Assembly (NCBI GenBank): GCA_005786775.1
Contig: SYDD01000123.1
Location: 1 to 9,285 of the forward strand
Length of the DNA stretch: 9,285 bases
Source: Opitutaceae bacterium
GTDB lineage: Bacteria > Verrucomicrobiota > Verrucomicrobiia > Opitutales > Opitutaceae
Reading direction: 5' to 3'
Shown piece by piece: positions 1 through 7,444 of the stretch. Positions within the stretch are counted from its first letter, which is position 1; the number at the start of each line of letters is the position of its first letter. The position numbers and the translations under genes were made by a program. The notes beneath the pieces are model-generated. The model had not been told where the DNA came from, searched no databases, and saw only the letters and a program-made list of their open reading frames with translations.

Positions 1-629
1 CGCCCAAGACCCAAGCCGCGCTGCTCGAGGCGATGCAGGAACACCAAGTCACCGCCGCCGGCGTGCGTCACGCACTCGAAGAGCCCTTTTTTGTCCTCGC
101 CACTCAGAACCCAATCGAGATGGAGGGCACGTATCCGCTGCCGGAGGCCCAGCTCGACCGCTTCATGTTCAACGTGGTGATGGATTACCTGCCGGCCGCC
201 GACGAGGTCGAGGTCGTGCGGCGGACTACCGCCGGCCGCCCGCCCGCCATCGAGCCGCTCTTCACCGGCGAGGACGTCCTGCGCTTCCACGAGCTCGTGC
301 GGCAGGTGCCCGTGGCGACCGAGATGGTGGAGTTTGCGGTCCGGCTCGCCGCGCTCTCCCGGCCCCGCCAGCCGGGCACGCCGGATTTTGTCAACGACTG
401 GGTGGGTTGGGGTGCCGGCACGCGGGCGGCCCAATTCCTTGTCCTCGGCGGCAAGGCCCGGGCGCTGCTTGCCGGCCGCGCGCACGTAACCCTCGACGAC
501 ATCGCCAGTCTTGCTCTACCGGTCCTGCGGCACCGCATCTTGCTCAACTACCGCGCGGAGGCGGAGGGAATCCGCGTCGAAGAGGTGATCCGCCGGCTGG
601 TGGAGTTGGCGCGCGCGGGCCGGACCTGA
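1..629 (+). CDS. moxR: MoxR-family AAA+ ATPase, C-terminal part (5' end outside window)
   Basis: The reading frame is open from the window edge (first full codon at base 3) to TGA at 627-629, giving 208 visible residues. It opens with PKTQAALLEAMQE, the stretch that follows Walker B in MoxR ATPases. It continues with sensor 1 ATQNP (Asn at visible residue 36) and EGTYPLPEAQLDRF, which carries the presumed arginine finger (residue 53). The all-helical AAA lid follows, with a sensor-2 arginine at residue 141 in WGAGTRAAQ, and the end HRILLNYRAEAEG is characteristic of the family. Walker A and Walker B lie upstream; against a usual length of about 320-340 residues, some 120 are missing. MoxR proteins hydrolyse ATP as hexameric, chaperone-like remodelers, commonly partnered with VWA proteins encoded next door, as here. 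No membrane segment is visible, so it should be cytosolic. The family call is firm; the substrate is unknown. Confidence 0.96.
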   Translation, partial: PKTQAALLEAMQEHQVTAAGVRHALEEPFFVLATQNPIEMEGTYPLPEAQLDRFMFNVVMDYLPAADEVEVVRRTTAGRPPAIEPLFTGEDVLRFHELVRQVPVATEMVEFAVRLAALSRPRQPGTPDFVNDWVGWGAGTRAAQFLVLGGKARALLAGRAHVTLDDIASLALPVLRHRILLNYRAEAEGIRVEEVIRRLVELARAGRT

Positions 630-633
630 ACTG

Positions 634-1575
634 ATGGCCACCCTCGCTACCGCCCCGGGCGCGCTGATCGATCCGCGCGCGCTGATGACCATCCGCAGCC
701 TCGAGCTGCGGGCGCGGGCGGTCGTGGAGGGTTTTTGGAGCGGGCTCCACCGGAGCCCCTACCATGGATTCTCGGTCGAGTTCACCGAGTATCGTCAGTA
801 CACGCCCGGGGACGACCCGCGCCACGTCGACTGGCGCGTCTTCGCTCGGTCCGACCGCTTTTACCTGCGCAAGTACGAGGACGAGACCAACCTGCGGGTG
901 CACGTCCTCGCCGACCGCAGCCGCTCGATGGAGTACGGGTCGGCCGGTATAACTAAGGCGGCCTACGCGGCGACGCTTGCCGCCACGCTCGCCTATTTTC
1001 TCCACCAGCAGGGTGACGCCGTAGGGCTGACGACGTTCGATGAGCAGGTGCGCGACCACCTGCCCGCGCGGCACCGGTCCGGCCACCTCCGCCAGATTCT
1101 ACACACGCTCGAGCGCCCCGCGGCCGGGCGCGCCACGGACCTCTCGGCACCCTTTCGGCACTTCTCCCGCCTCGCCCAGAAGCGTGGGCTGGTGCTCGTC
1201 CTGTCCGATTTCCTCGCGCCGCTGGAGCGGCTGGGGCGCGACCTGTTGACGCTCACCGCGGCCGGCCACGAGGTGGCCGCCTTCCGGGTCCTGGATCCCG
1301 CCGAACCGGAGCTCGGACTCGGCGGCCCGGCGATGTTCGAGGACGTCGAGTCCGGGCGCACGCTGTACATCGATCCGGCGCAGGCGCGCGAGGCCTACGG
1401 GCGCCGCTTCGCGCAGCACCGCGAGGAACTGCGGGGCGTCACCGCGCGCCTCGGCGTGACGTTGCACGAGGTGCGGACCGATGAACCGCTCGAGCTGGCC
1501 CTGTTCTCGTTCTTGCAGGCCCGCCTGCGTCGGGGCCGGTTCGTCCGGCGCGCCAGTGGGGGAGGCGGTGGATGA
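634..1575 (+). CDS. DUF58 protein with VWA-like fold
   Basis: This 313-residue protein starts at ATG 634, 4 bases after the moxR stop. No good Shine-Dalgarno sequence is visible, so translation is probably coupled to moxR. The DUF58 signature is clear: HGFSVEFTEYRQYTPGDDPR, then HVDWRVFARSDRFYLRKYEDE (residues 44-84). A VWA-type metal site follows, D94-R-S96-R-S98-M, with a candidate Thr168 and a second acidic residue, Asp192, in VLVLSDFL. The ATG is preferred over Met18 because LIDPRAL at residues 11-17 is the usual beginning of the DUF58 domain. There is no transmembrane segment, so this is the short soluble type, expected in the cytosol with the MoxR ATPase. DUF58 genes follow moxR in many bacteria; the biochemical role is not established, and adaptor or partner of the ATPase is an inference. 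The last residues are a glycine run (ASGGGGG) whose codons also form the ribosome site of the next gene. Confidence 0.95.
   Translation: MATLATAPGALIDPRALMTIRSLELRARAVVEGFWSGLHRSPYHGFSVEFTEYRQYTPGDDPRHVDWRVFARSDRFYLRKYEDETNLRVHVLADRSRSMEYGSAGITKAAYAATLAATLAYFLHQQGDAVGLTTFDEQVRDHLPARHRSGHLRQILHTLERPAAGRATDLSAPFRHFSRLAQKRGLVLVLSDFLAPLERLGRDLLTLTAAGHEVAAFRVLDPAEPELGLGGPAMFEDVESGRTLYIDPAQAREAYGRRFAQHREELRGVTARLGVTLHEVRTDEPLELALFSFLQARLRRGRFVRRASGGGGG
1561..1565 (+). promoter_or_regulatory. Shine-Dalgarno site for the BatA-like gene, inside the DUF58 3' end
   Basis: GGAGG sits 6 bases before ATG 1572, within a GGGGGAGG stretch. It is the strongest ribosome-binding sequence at any of the four gene junctions and fixes the start at 1572. 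It is encoded within the glycine-rich C-terminal tail codons of the DUF58 protein. Confidence 0.75.
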
Positions 1576-3668
1576 ACTTCCTTACGCCTCTCTTCCTGCT
1601 CGGCGCCCTCGCGGTGGCGGGGCCGATCGTCTACCATCTGGTGCGGCGGGCCACCCGCGAGCGCTTGCCCTTCAGCTCGCTCCTCTTCCTCGAGCCCAGC
1701 CCGCCCCGCGTCTCGCACCGCCACCGCGTGGAGCACTGGCTGCTGCTGCTGCTGCGCTGCCTCGCGCTGCTCGTGCTGGCCCTCGGCTTCGCGCGTCCCT
1801 TCCTGCCGGAATCCCCGGCCGCCGATCCCGCCGCGACTCCACCCCGCCGCATTGTGGTGCTGCTCGACCGCAGTGCCAGCATGCGCCGCGAGGGCCTCTG
1901 GGAAGACGCCCGCGCCCGCGTCCGTGCCTTACTCGAACGCGCGGCGCCCGCCGACCAGGTCGCGCTCGTGGCCTTCGACCGCTCGGTGGAGACGCTGCTG
2001 GATTTTCGGGCGTGGAACCAGGCCGTCCCGGGGGCGCGTGCCGCGCTGGCGGACGGCCGCCTCGCCGCGCTGCAGCCCGGCTGGGCGGGTACGCAGCTCG
2101 GGCGGGCACTGGCCTTCGCCGCGGAATTGCTGGCCGAGGAAGAGCCGGGCCGCGCGCCTGGCCCGCGCCAGATCGTGCTGGTGAGCGATCTTCAGGAGGG
2201 CAGCCGGTTGGAGTCCCTGCAGGCGTTTGAGTGGCCTCGGGGCGTTGAGCTGCTGCTCGAGCCCGTGGCGGCGCGGACCACCACCAACGCCGGGCTCCAG
2301 CTTTTAACGGACGCCACGGAGGGCGCACGCACCCCGGAGGCCAAGGTCCGGGTGCGGGTCGCGAACGCTGCCGGTTCCCGGCAGGAACGGTTTTCGCTTA
2401 CGTGGCGGCGGCCCGGCGTCACCCCGGGTGCGGAGGGCCCCGCGGTTGGCGAGCCGGTGGAGGCCTACGTGCCGCCAGGCCAGACTAGGACGTTCGCGCT
2501 CGCGCGCCCGGCGGGCGCGTTGGGCGACGAGCGGCTGGTGCTTGCCGGGGACGAGGACCCGTTTGATAACACGCTGCACTGGATCGCGCCGGTGCAGGAG
2601 CGCCCGCTGGTGCTGTGGGTCGGCACGGAGCCACCCGGGGATCCGGCGGAGCCGCTGTTCTTCCTGCGGCGCGCGTTCGCCGAGACCCCGCGGGTCGCGG
2701 TCCGGGTCGAGGCGCGCCCACCTGCGGTGCCGCTCGCGGCTGCCGACCTGGCCGCCGCGCGCCTGACCTTCGTCTCCTCGCTTGGCGGGAATGAGGAGGC
2801 CCTGCGGGGCGCAATCACGGACGGCGGCACCGTGGTGGTGCTGTTGCGTGGCGCCGGGGCGGGGGAGGGCGAGGCGCTGGGCCGTCTGGCCGGTACGCCC
2901 GCCGTGCCGCTGCGCGAGGCCCGCGCGGAACGTCCCGCCCTCTGGGCCGAGGTGGACTTCCGTCATCCGCTGCTCGCCCCGTTCACCGACGCGCGTTTCA
3001 GCGACTTCAGTCGCATCCGCGTGTGGCGCCACCGGGAGTTGGATCCGGCGGCGCTCCCGGGTGCGCGGGTGCTGGTGCGACTCGACTCCGGCCACCCGTT
3101 GCTGGTGGAGGTTCCGCGCGGCCGCGGGCGCCTGCTTCTCTGGACGAGCGGCTGGCATCCGGCGGACAGCCAACTCGCCCTCTCATCGAAGTTCGTGCCC
3201 CTGCTATGGTCGCTGCTCGAGGCGGCCGGGGGGGCTGGCGGGTTCAACCCGCAATACGCCGTCGGCGACCCGGTCGCGCTGCCTGCGACCCACGCGTCGG
3301 GGCCAGTGCGCGGTCCGGGCGGCGAAATCCTCCCCGTGACCCCGGGCCAGCCCTTCGACGGCGCGGTCGCTCCGGGCGTGTACACGGTCGGGGCCGGCGA
3401 GACGGTCCTGCGGCTAGCCGTAAACGTTGATCCTGCGGAAAGCCGGACGGTGCCGCTGGGCGCGGATGAACTCGAGCGACTTGGTGTTCCCCTCACCCGC
3501 GCCGCCGTTGCCCCCGGGTTACCGGTCACGCCGGCAACGCTGCTGGGCGCCGAGGCGGAGGAGCGCCAGAAACTCTGGCGGTGGCTCGTCGCCGCCGCGC
3601 TGCTGGTCCTGCTGGCTGAAACCTTCCTCGCCGGCCGGGCAATCCGTCCGGCGACTTCCTCCCCATGA
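1572..3668 (+). CDS. BatA-type membrane protein with VWA and GATase-like domains
   Basis: This 698-residue protein has the BatA N-terminal double-membrane module: helix at about 3-24 (MNFLTPLFLLGALAVAGPIV), a basic loop containing RATRERLPFSSLLFLE, and helix at about 55-74. A VWA domain spans about 93-235 with an intact metal site (D99-R-S101-A-S103, Thr174, Asp206 in LVSDLQEG). A beta-rich, Ig/CARDB-like segment lies at about 238-340. An alpha/beta region at 345-555 resembles the GATase-like domain of long BatA-type proteins, including GRGRLLLWTSGWHPAD near 517-532, but shows no catalytic Cys nucleophile. A C-terminal helix lies at about 669-688. Classic BatA/BatB proteins are about 330 residues, so this is the long form. 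Its start overlaps the DUF58 stop (ATGA) and has a strong ribosome site. The basic loop suggests that the VWA and later domains face outward. Function is unknown; binding partners via VWA are likely. The name batA is withheld because of the different length and architecture. Confidence 0.92.
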   Translation: MNFLTPLFLLGALAVAGPIVYHLVRRATRERLPFSSLLFLEPSPPRVSHRHRVEHWLLLLLRCLALLVLALGFARPFLPESPAADPAATPPRRIVVLLDRSASMRREGLWEDARARVRALLERAAPADQVALVAFDRSVETLLDFRAWNQAVPGARAALADGRLAALQPGWAGTQLGRALAFAAELLAEEEPGRAPGPRQIVLVSDLQEGSRLESLQAFEWPRGVELLLEPVAARTTTNAGLQLLTDATEGARTPEAKVRVRVANAAGSRQERFSLTWRRPGVTPGAEGPAVGEPVEAYVPPGQTRTFALARPAGALGDERLVLAGDEDPFDNTLHWIAPVQERPLVLWVGTEPPGDPAEPLFFLRRAFAETPRVAVRVEARPPAVPLAAADLAAARLTFVSSLGGNEEALRGAITDGGTVVVLLRGAGAGEGEALGRLAGTPAVPLREARAERPALWAEVDFRHPLLAPFTDARFSDFSRIRVWRHRELDPAALPGARVLVRLDSGHPLLVEVPRGRGRLLLWTSGWHPADSQLALSSKFVPLLWSLLEAAGGAGGFNPQYAVGDPVALPATHASGPVRGPGGEILPVTPGQPFDGAVAPGVYTVGAGETVLRLAVNVDPAESRTVPLGADELERLGVPLTRAAVAPGLPVTPATLLGAEAEERQKLWRWLVAAALLVLLAETFLAGRAIRPATSSP

Positions 3669-6600
3669 ACGACCCTGTCCTGCGCCAAAGGCTCCGGCGG
3701 GTGGCCGCCCGCATCCGCTGGTTCCGCTTCTGGCGCGCGCTCACCGCCGGCTGGGCCTTTTCCGCCCTCGTCGCGCTCTGCCTCGCCTGGCTCCAGGGGC
3801 CGCTGGGCTGGACCTCCCCCTTCGTCCTGCCTGCGGCCGCTGGCTTTGGCGCCGCCCTCGCGTTCTCGCTCGCCCTCCACCAGCTCACCCGCCCGATCGA
3901 CGACCGCTGGCTCGCGCGCCGCGTCGAGGCCGCCCACCCCGAGCTCGACGGACTCCTGCTCACCGCTGTCCAGCAGACAGGGGACACCGCGGGCCCGGGA
4001 GGGTATTTCCGGGAACGGATCATCCAGGAGGCGGCCGCCCGGGCCGCGCGCGCAGATTGGCGCGATGTGTTGCCCCGCGGCCGGTTCCTAGCCGGACAAG
4101 CCATCCATTGGCTCGCCTGCGGGCTCTTCGTCGCCTCGCTCTCGTACCTGCGCGTTTCTCCGGTGTTGGGCGAGAGGCCCTCGTGGAAGAGCGCGGATGG
4201 CGTGACCGTCACCCCGGGCAACACCAAGTTGGAGAAGGGCGAAAGCCTGGTCGTGCTGGCCCGCTTCGGCGGCGACGTGCCGGCCGGCGTGTCGCTGGTC
4301 GTGCGCGAGTCCGGCGCCGCGCCCCGCACGATCCCGCTCGTGAAGAGCCTGGCGGACCCGGTCTTCGGCGGAAGCGTGCCGGAGGTGCAGCGCGAACTGA
4401 CCTATCATGTCGAGTACCCCGGCGGCCGCACCCCGGAGTTCCGCGTTTCCGTGTTCGAGCATCCGCGCCTGATCCGCGCGGATTTCGCGCTGACGTTTCC
4501 GGATTACACGCGCCTGCCGTCCCGGCGCATCGAGGACACGCGGCGGGTCAGTGCGGTGGAGGGCACGCGGCTGGACCTCACGCTCGCCCTCAATAAGCCC
4601 GTGCGTTCCGCGCGGCTTGTCGGGCGCGGCGCCACCAAGGGGGCGCTCGAGCTGCAGGCCGTCCCGGGCCGTCCTGAGGCGCTGCTCACCGGACACGTCC
4701 CCGCCGCCAGCGGCACCTATGAGCTCCAGTTGGTGGACGACGAGGGCCGGGCCGCCAAGACGCCCGTGCCGTTCACGATCGATGTCCAACCCAACCGCCC
4801 GCCGGAGATCCGCCTCGCGCTGCCCCGCGGCGACGTGCGCCCGTCCGCGCTGGAGGAGGTCGCGTTTGAGGGCACGGTGTGGGACGACTTCGGCGTGCTG
4901 CGGCACGGCCTGGCCTACTCCCTCGCCGATGGCGCCCAGGTCGAGCTGGAGCTGGGCCTGGAAACCCCGGCGCGCGAGAAACGCGCCTTTGCCCACCTGC
5001 TGCGGCTGGAGGAGCTCGGGGCGAAGCCCGACGACCTCGTGACCTGGCACGCGTGGGCCGAGGACGTCGGGCCCGACGGCCGCCCGCGCCGGACGCAAGG
5101 GGATCTCTTCTTCGCGGAGGTGCGCCCGTTCGACGAAATTTTCCGCGAGCAGCGGCAAGATGCGGGCGAGGGGGAGGGTGGTTCCCAAGGACAGCAGGCG
5201 CAGCGACTCACGGAGCTCCAGAAGCAGATCATCAGCGCGACGTGGCGCCTGCGGCGCGATGGTGCCAAGGCGGGCTACTCCGCCGATGCCAAGGTCGTAC
5301 TTGAGTCTCAGCAACAGGCCCTCACCCAGGCGGGCGAAGCCGCCGCGGAGGCCCGCGGCCCCCGGCAGGAGGCGCTCTGGCAGCCGGTGCTCCGCGGGAT
5401 GGAGCGCGCGGTGGAACGGTTGCGGGAGGCCGCGACTTCGCCGGAGCTCCTGGCGGAGGCGCTCCTGCACGAGCAGGCCGCCTACCAGGCCTTGCTGCGG
5501 CTGCAGAGTCGTGAGACTTCCGTGGCCCGGCGCAACCGCCAGCAAGGGGGCGGTGGCGGCGGGGGCGGCAATCAGCGCCAGCTCGACCAGCTCGAGCTCG
5601 AGCAATCCGAGAACCGCTACGAGACCCAGCGCGTCGCCCGCTCCCCGCAGAACCAGGAGCGTCGTGAGCAGCTCGCGGTGATGAACCGCCTGCAGGAGCT
5701 CGCGCGCCGCCAGCAGGACCTCAACGAGCGCCTGCGCGAGGTCCAAGCCTCCCTGCAGGAGGCCAAGACCGAGACTGAGCGCGAGGAGGCCGCCCGCCGC
5801 CTCCGCCGCCTCGAGGAGGAACAGCGCCAGATGCTGGCCGATGCCGACGAGATCCGCCAGCGGATGGACCGAGCCGAGAACCAGGCTTCCCTCGCGAATC
5901 AGCGCCAGCAGCTCGAAGAGACTCGCGACCAGCTTCGCCAAGCCGCCGACGCCGCCGCTAGCGGCTCGGTTGCCCAGGCCCTCGCCTCCGGCTCCCGCGC
6001 CCAGCGCCAGCTGCAGGAGATGCGCGACGAGCTCCGCCGCCAGAGCGCGGGCGAGTTTGCCGAGGAGCTGCGCACCATGCGCGGCGAGGCCCGCAACCTT
6101 GCCCAGCAGCAGGAGGAGGCTGCCCGCCAGCTTGAGCGCCTCGCGCAGGGCGGCGCCGCCGGCACCCGCAAGACGCTCTCCGGTGCCGGCGACCGGCAGG
6201 AGCTCCTCGACCAGCTCGAGGGCCAGAAGGAACGCCTCAACCGCCTCGTCGAGCGCGCGAGTCGTCTCTCCGAACAGGCCGAGAATTCCGAACCGCTCCT
6301 CTCCCGCCAGTTGTACGACAGCCTCCGCAAGGTGAGCCAGGATGACGCGAAGGCCGTGCGCGACGCGCGCGATGCCCTCCTCGCCGGCGGGGCCCTCTCG
6401 CGCGACCTCAACGAGCGCCTCCAACGGGCCCAGGAACGCGAGGAGGGCGGCCGCGCGGTGGACGTCACCCGCGAATTGCTGCGCGACGGTCTCCTGACCG
6501 AGGCCCGTCAGGCCGGGGAGCGCTCCCGCGGCCTCGTCGATGAGCTCCGGCGCGGGGTGGAGCGGGCCGCCGAACGCGTGCTGGGGGACGATGCCGAGCA

Positions 6601-7441
6601 GCTCAAGCTCGCCCGTTCCGAGCTCGATGCGCTGGCCGACCAATTGCAGCGCGAACTCGCCGCCGCGGGCGCCCCAGGCTCCGGCCCCGCGGGTGAACAA
6701 CGGCAGGCCGCCGCCGGCGCTCCCGGCGGCGAACGTCCCGCCGGAGCGGAGGGCTCTGCCCAAGAGGCGGCAGGTGAGCAGCGCCGCCCCGGTTCCTCGC
6801 CCGGCAGCACGCCCGGCGAGGCCGTCGCCGCGGGCACGCCCGGCCAACCGGGATCACCCGGGGCGGGCGAGAGTCCGGGCGAGGGCCGCGGGAACGCGGG
6901 CGCTCCCGGTGAAAACGAGGGTCGCGGCCGGTCCGAGGCCCGACCCGCCGGGGAGCGGATGGCCGCCGATGGTCCGCGGCCCGTGCGCCGCGGCGGCGGC
7001 CCGGGCGGCGGGCGCGAATCCCTTGGCCTTGATGCCCTGTTCAACGCTGGGGAGGAAGGTGCCGAAATCGGCGGCGGTGATTTCGGTGGGGCCGTAACCC
7101 GCGGACCGCTCACCGGCGAGGAGTTCAACCGCTGGAGCGAGCGCCTCCGCGATGTGGAGGATCTCGTCGAGTCCCCCGAATTGCGCAACGCCCTCGCTTC
7201 CGCCCGCGAGCGCGCCCGGCTGGTGCGCCGCGACTTCCGGCAGGATCGCCGCAAGCCCGACTGGGCTTCCGTCCAGCTGCAGATCCTGCGCCCGCTGCTC
7301 GAGGTGCGAAGCCGCGTCGCGGAGGACCTCGCGCGGCGGGAATCCAAGGATCCGCTCGTGCCGTTGGACCGCGATCCCGTGCCCGCCCGCTTCGCCGAGG
7401 CGGTCCGGCGTTACTACGAGGAACTGGGGAAGGACCGCTGA
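3665..7441 (+). CDS. Large membrane-anchored coiled-coil protein, DUF4175-like
   Basis: This 1258-residue protein overlaps the previous stop by ATGA. The preceding bases (cttcctcccc) give no ribosome site, so reinitiation is likely. In order it has: a basic N-terminus; membrane helices at about 25-42 and 52-72; a cytosolic segment with LARRVEAAHPELDGLLLTAV; a third helix at about 143-160; Ig-like beta segments at about 178-490, including FPDYTRLP and a P-rich junction near 377; a Gln/Glu/Arg/Leu-rich coiled coil at about 495-1000, broken by eight glycines at 628-635; a Gly/Pro/Ala/Glu linker at about 1000-1113; and a compact C-terminal module at about 1150-1257 (FNRWSERLRDVEDLVESPEL, then PLVPLDRDPVPARFAEAVRR). 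The N-terminal layout matches the large DUF4175-type proteins found beside MoxR/VWA genes in Planctomycetota and Verrucomicrobiota. No Walker or peptidase motif is visible. The inferred role is a structural or scaffolding envelope protein with its coiled coil outside the cytosol. The gene is certain; the family name is moderately certain. Confidence 0.9.
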   Translation: MNDPVLRQRLRRVAARIRWFRFWRALTAGWAFSALVALCLAWLQGPLGWTSPFVLPAAAGFGAALAFSLALHQLTRPIDDRWLARRVEAAHPELDGLLLTAVQQTGDTAGPGGYFRERIIQEAAARAARADWRDVLPRGRFLAGQAIHWLACGLFVASLSYLRVSPVLGERPSWKSADGVTVTPGNTKLEKGESLVVLARFGGDVPAGVSLVVRESGAAPRTIPLVKSLADPVFGGSVPEVQRELTYHVEYPGGRTPEFRVSVFEHPRLIRADFALTFPDYTRLPSRRIEDTRRVSAVEGTRLDLTLALNKPVRSARLVGRGATKGALELQAVPGRPEALLTGHVPAASGTYELQLVDDEGRAAKTPVPFTIDVQPNRPPEIRLALPRGDVRPSALEEVAFEGTVWDDFGVLRHGLAYSLADGAQVELELGLETPAREKRAFAHLLRLEELGAKPDDLVTWHAWAEDVGPDGRPRRTQGDLFFAEVRPFDEIFREQRQDAGEGEGGSQGQQAQRLTELQKQIISATWRLRRDGAKAGYSADAKVVLESQQQALTQAGEAAAEARGPRQEALWQPVLRGMERAVERLREAATSPELLAEALLHEQAAYQALLRLQSRETSVARRNRQQGGGGGGGGNQRQLDQLELEQSENRYETQRVARSPQNQERREQLAVMNRLQELARRQQDLNERLREVQASLQEAKTETEREEAARRLRRLEEEQRQMLADADEIRQRMDRAENQASLANQRQQLEETRDQLRQAADAAASGSVAQALASGSRAQRQLQEMRDELRRQSAGEFAEELRTMRGEARNLAQQQEEAARQLERLAQGGAAGTRKTLSGAGDRQELLDQLEGQKERLNRLVERASRLSEQAENSEPLLSRQLYDSLRKVSQDDAKAVRDARDALLAGGALSRDLNERLQRAQEREEGGRAVDVTRELLRDGLLTEARQAGERSRGLVDELRRGVERAAERVLGDDAEQLKLARSELDALADQLQRELAAAGAPGSGPAGEQRQAAAGAPGGERPAGAEGSAQEAAGEQRRPGSSPGSTPGEAVAAGTPGQPGSPGAGESPGEGRGNAGAPGENEGRGRSEARPAGERMAADGPRPVRRGGGPGGGRESLGLDALFNAGEEGAEIGGGDFGGAVTRGPLTGEEFNRWSERLRDVEDLVESPELRNALASARERARLVRRDFRQDRRKPDWASVQLQILRPLLEVRSRVAEDLARRESKDPLVPLDRDPVPARFAEAVRRYYEELGKDR
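5546..5569 (+). repeat. Eight-glycine codon run within the coiled coil
   Basis: Residues 628-635 of the large coiled-coil protein are eight consecutive glycines, encoded by mixed GGG, GGC and GGT codons. The run separates a first helical block (about 510-620) from the main one (about 640-1000) and is likely a flexible hinge. Confidence 0.85.
5717..5733 (+). repeat. 17-base direct repeat, copy 1
   Basis: GACCTCAACGAGCGCCT occurs here and again at 6404-6420 in the same frame. It encodes the DLNERL unit at residues 685-690 of the coiled coil. It may be a trace of internal duplication, or just shared coiled-coil sequence with biased codon use. Confidence 0.7.
6404..6420 (+). repeat. 17-base direct repeat, copy 2
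   Basis: This is an exact copy of 5717-5733, in frame, encoding DLNERL at residues 914-919. The sequence flanking the two copies differs, so any duplication would be old or very short. Confidence 0.7.
6662..7003 (+). other. Low-complexity Gly/Pro/Ala/Glu linker-coding region
   Basis: Residues about 1000-1113 of the large coiled-coil protein are almost entirely Gly, Ala, Pro, Glu, Ser, Arg and Gln. Collagen-like words recur (GAPG, GTPGQPGSPG, SPGEGRG) without a strict Gly-X-Y period. The region joins the coiled coil to the compact C-terminal module and is probably disordered. Confidence 0.85.
7426..7434 (+). promoter_or_regulatory. Weak ribosome-binding site for the second VWA gene
   Basis: GGGGAAGGA in the last codons of the coiled-coil gene ends 10 bases before ATG 7445. 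This is slightly far but usable. It is 19 bases before the alternative ATG at 7454, which favours the start at 7445. Confidence 0.45.
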
Positions 7442-7444
7442 GCA

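Larger units (their letters stand above)
5147..6664 (+). other. Coiled-coil-coding region of the large membrane protein
   Basis: Residues about 495-1000 are dominated by Gln, Glu, Arg, Ala and Leu with recurrent units such as LNERL, RQQLEE and RQLQEM. Prolines are largely absent from about 664 onward. This is the pattern of a long parallel or antiparallel helical coiled coil. The register was judged by eye, so the ends are approximate. Confidence 0.75.

Noticed and set aside
1740..1754. Five CTG repeats as a possible microsatellite or phase-variation tract
   Set aside because: The triplets encode five leucines in a membrane helix. Triplet gain or loss would not shift the frame, and five copies is unremarkable.
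1481..2230. 249-codon + strand frame across the DUF58/BatA-like junction
   Set aside because: It is Arg/Pro/Gly/Ala-rich with no domain, lies in another frame of two well-supported genes, and is typical out-of-frame GC-rich sequence.
2304..3937. Long minus-strand frames opposite the BatA-like gene (2304-3173 and 2963-3937)
   Set aside because: Both are shadows of a clear VWA protein. They are low-complexity and Arg/Ala-rich, with no ribosome site or domain.
3427..4596. 389-codon + strand frame across the BatA-like/coiled-coil junction
   Set aside because: Its composition is dominated by Arg, Pro, Ala and Gly. It is fully covered by recognised genes in other frames and has no motif.
5147..6664. 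SMC/Rad50-type chromosome protein suggested by the long coiled coil
   Set aside because: There are no Walker A, Walker B or signature motifs, and there are N-terminal membrane helices instead.
6662..7003. True collagen or phage tail-fibre repeat
   Set aside because: The Gly-Pro words do not hold a continuous Gly-X-Y period, and the context is a membrane protein linker with no phage genes nearby.
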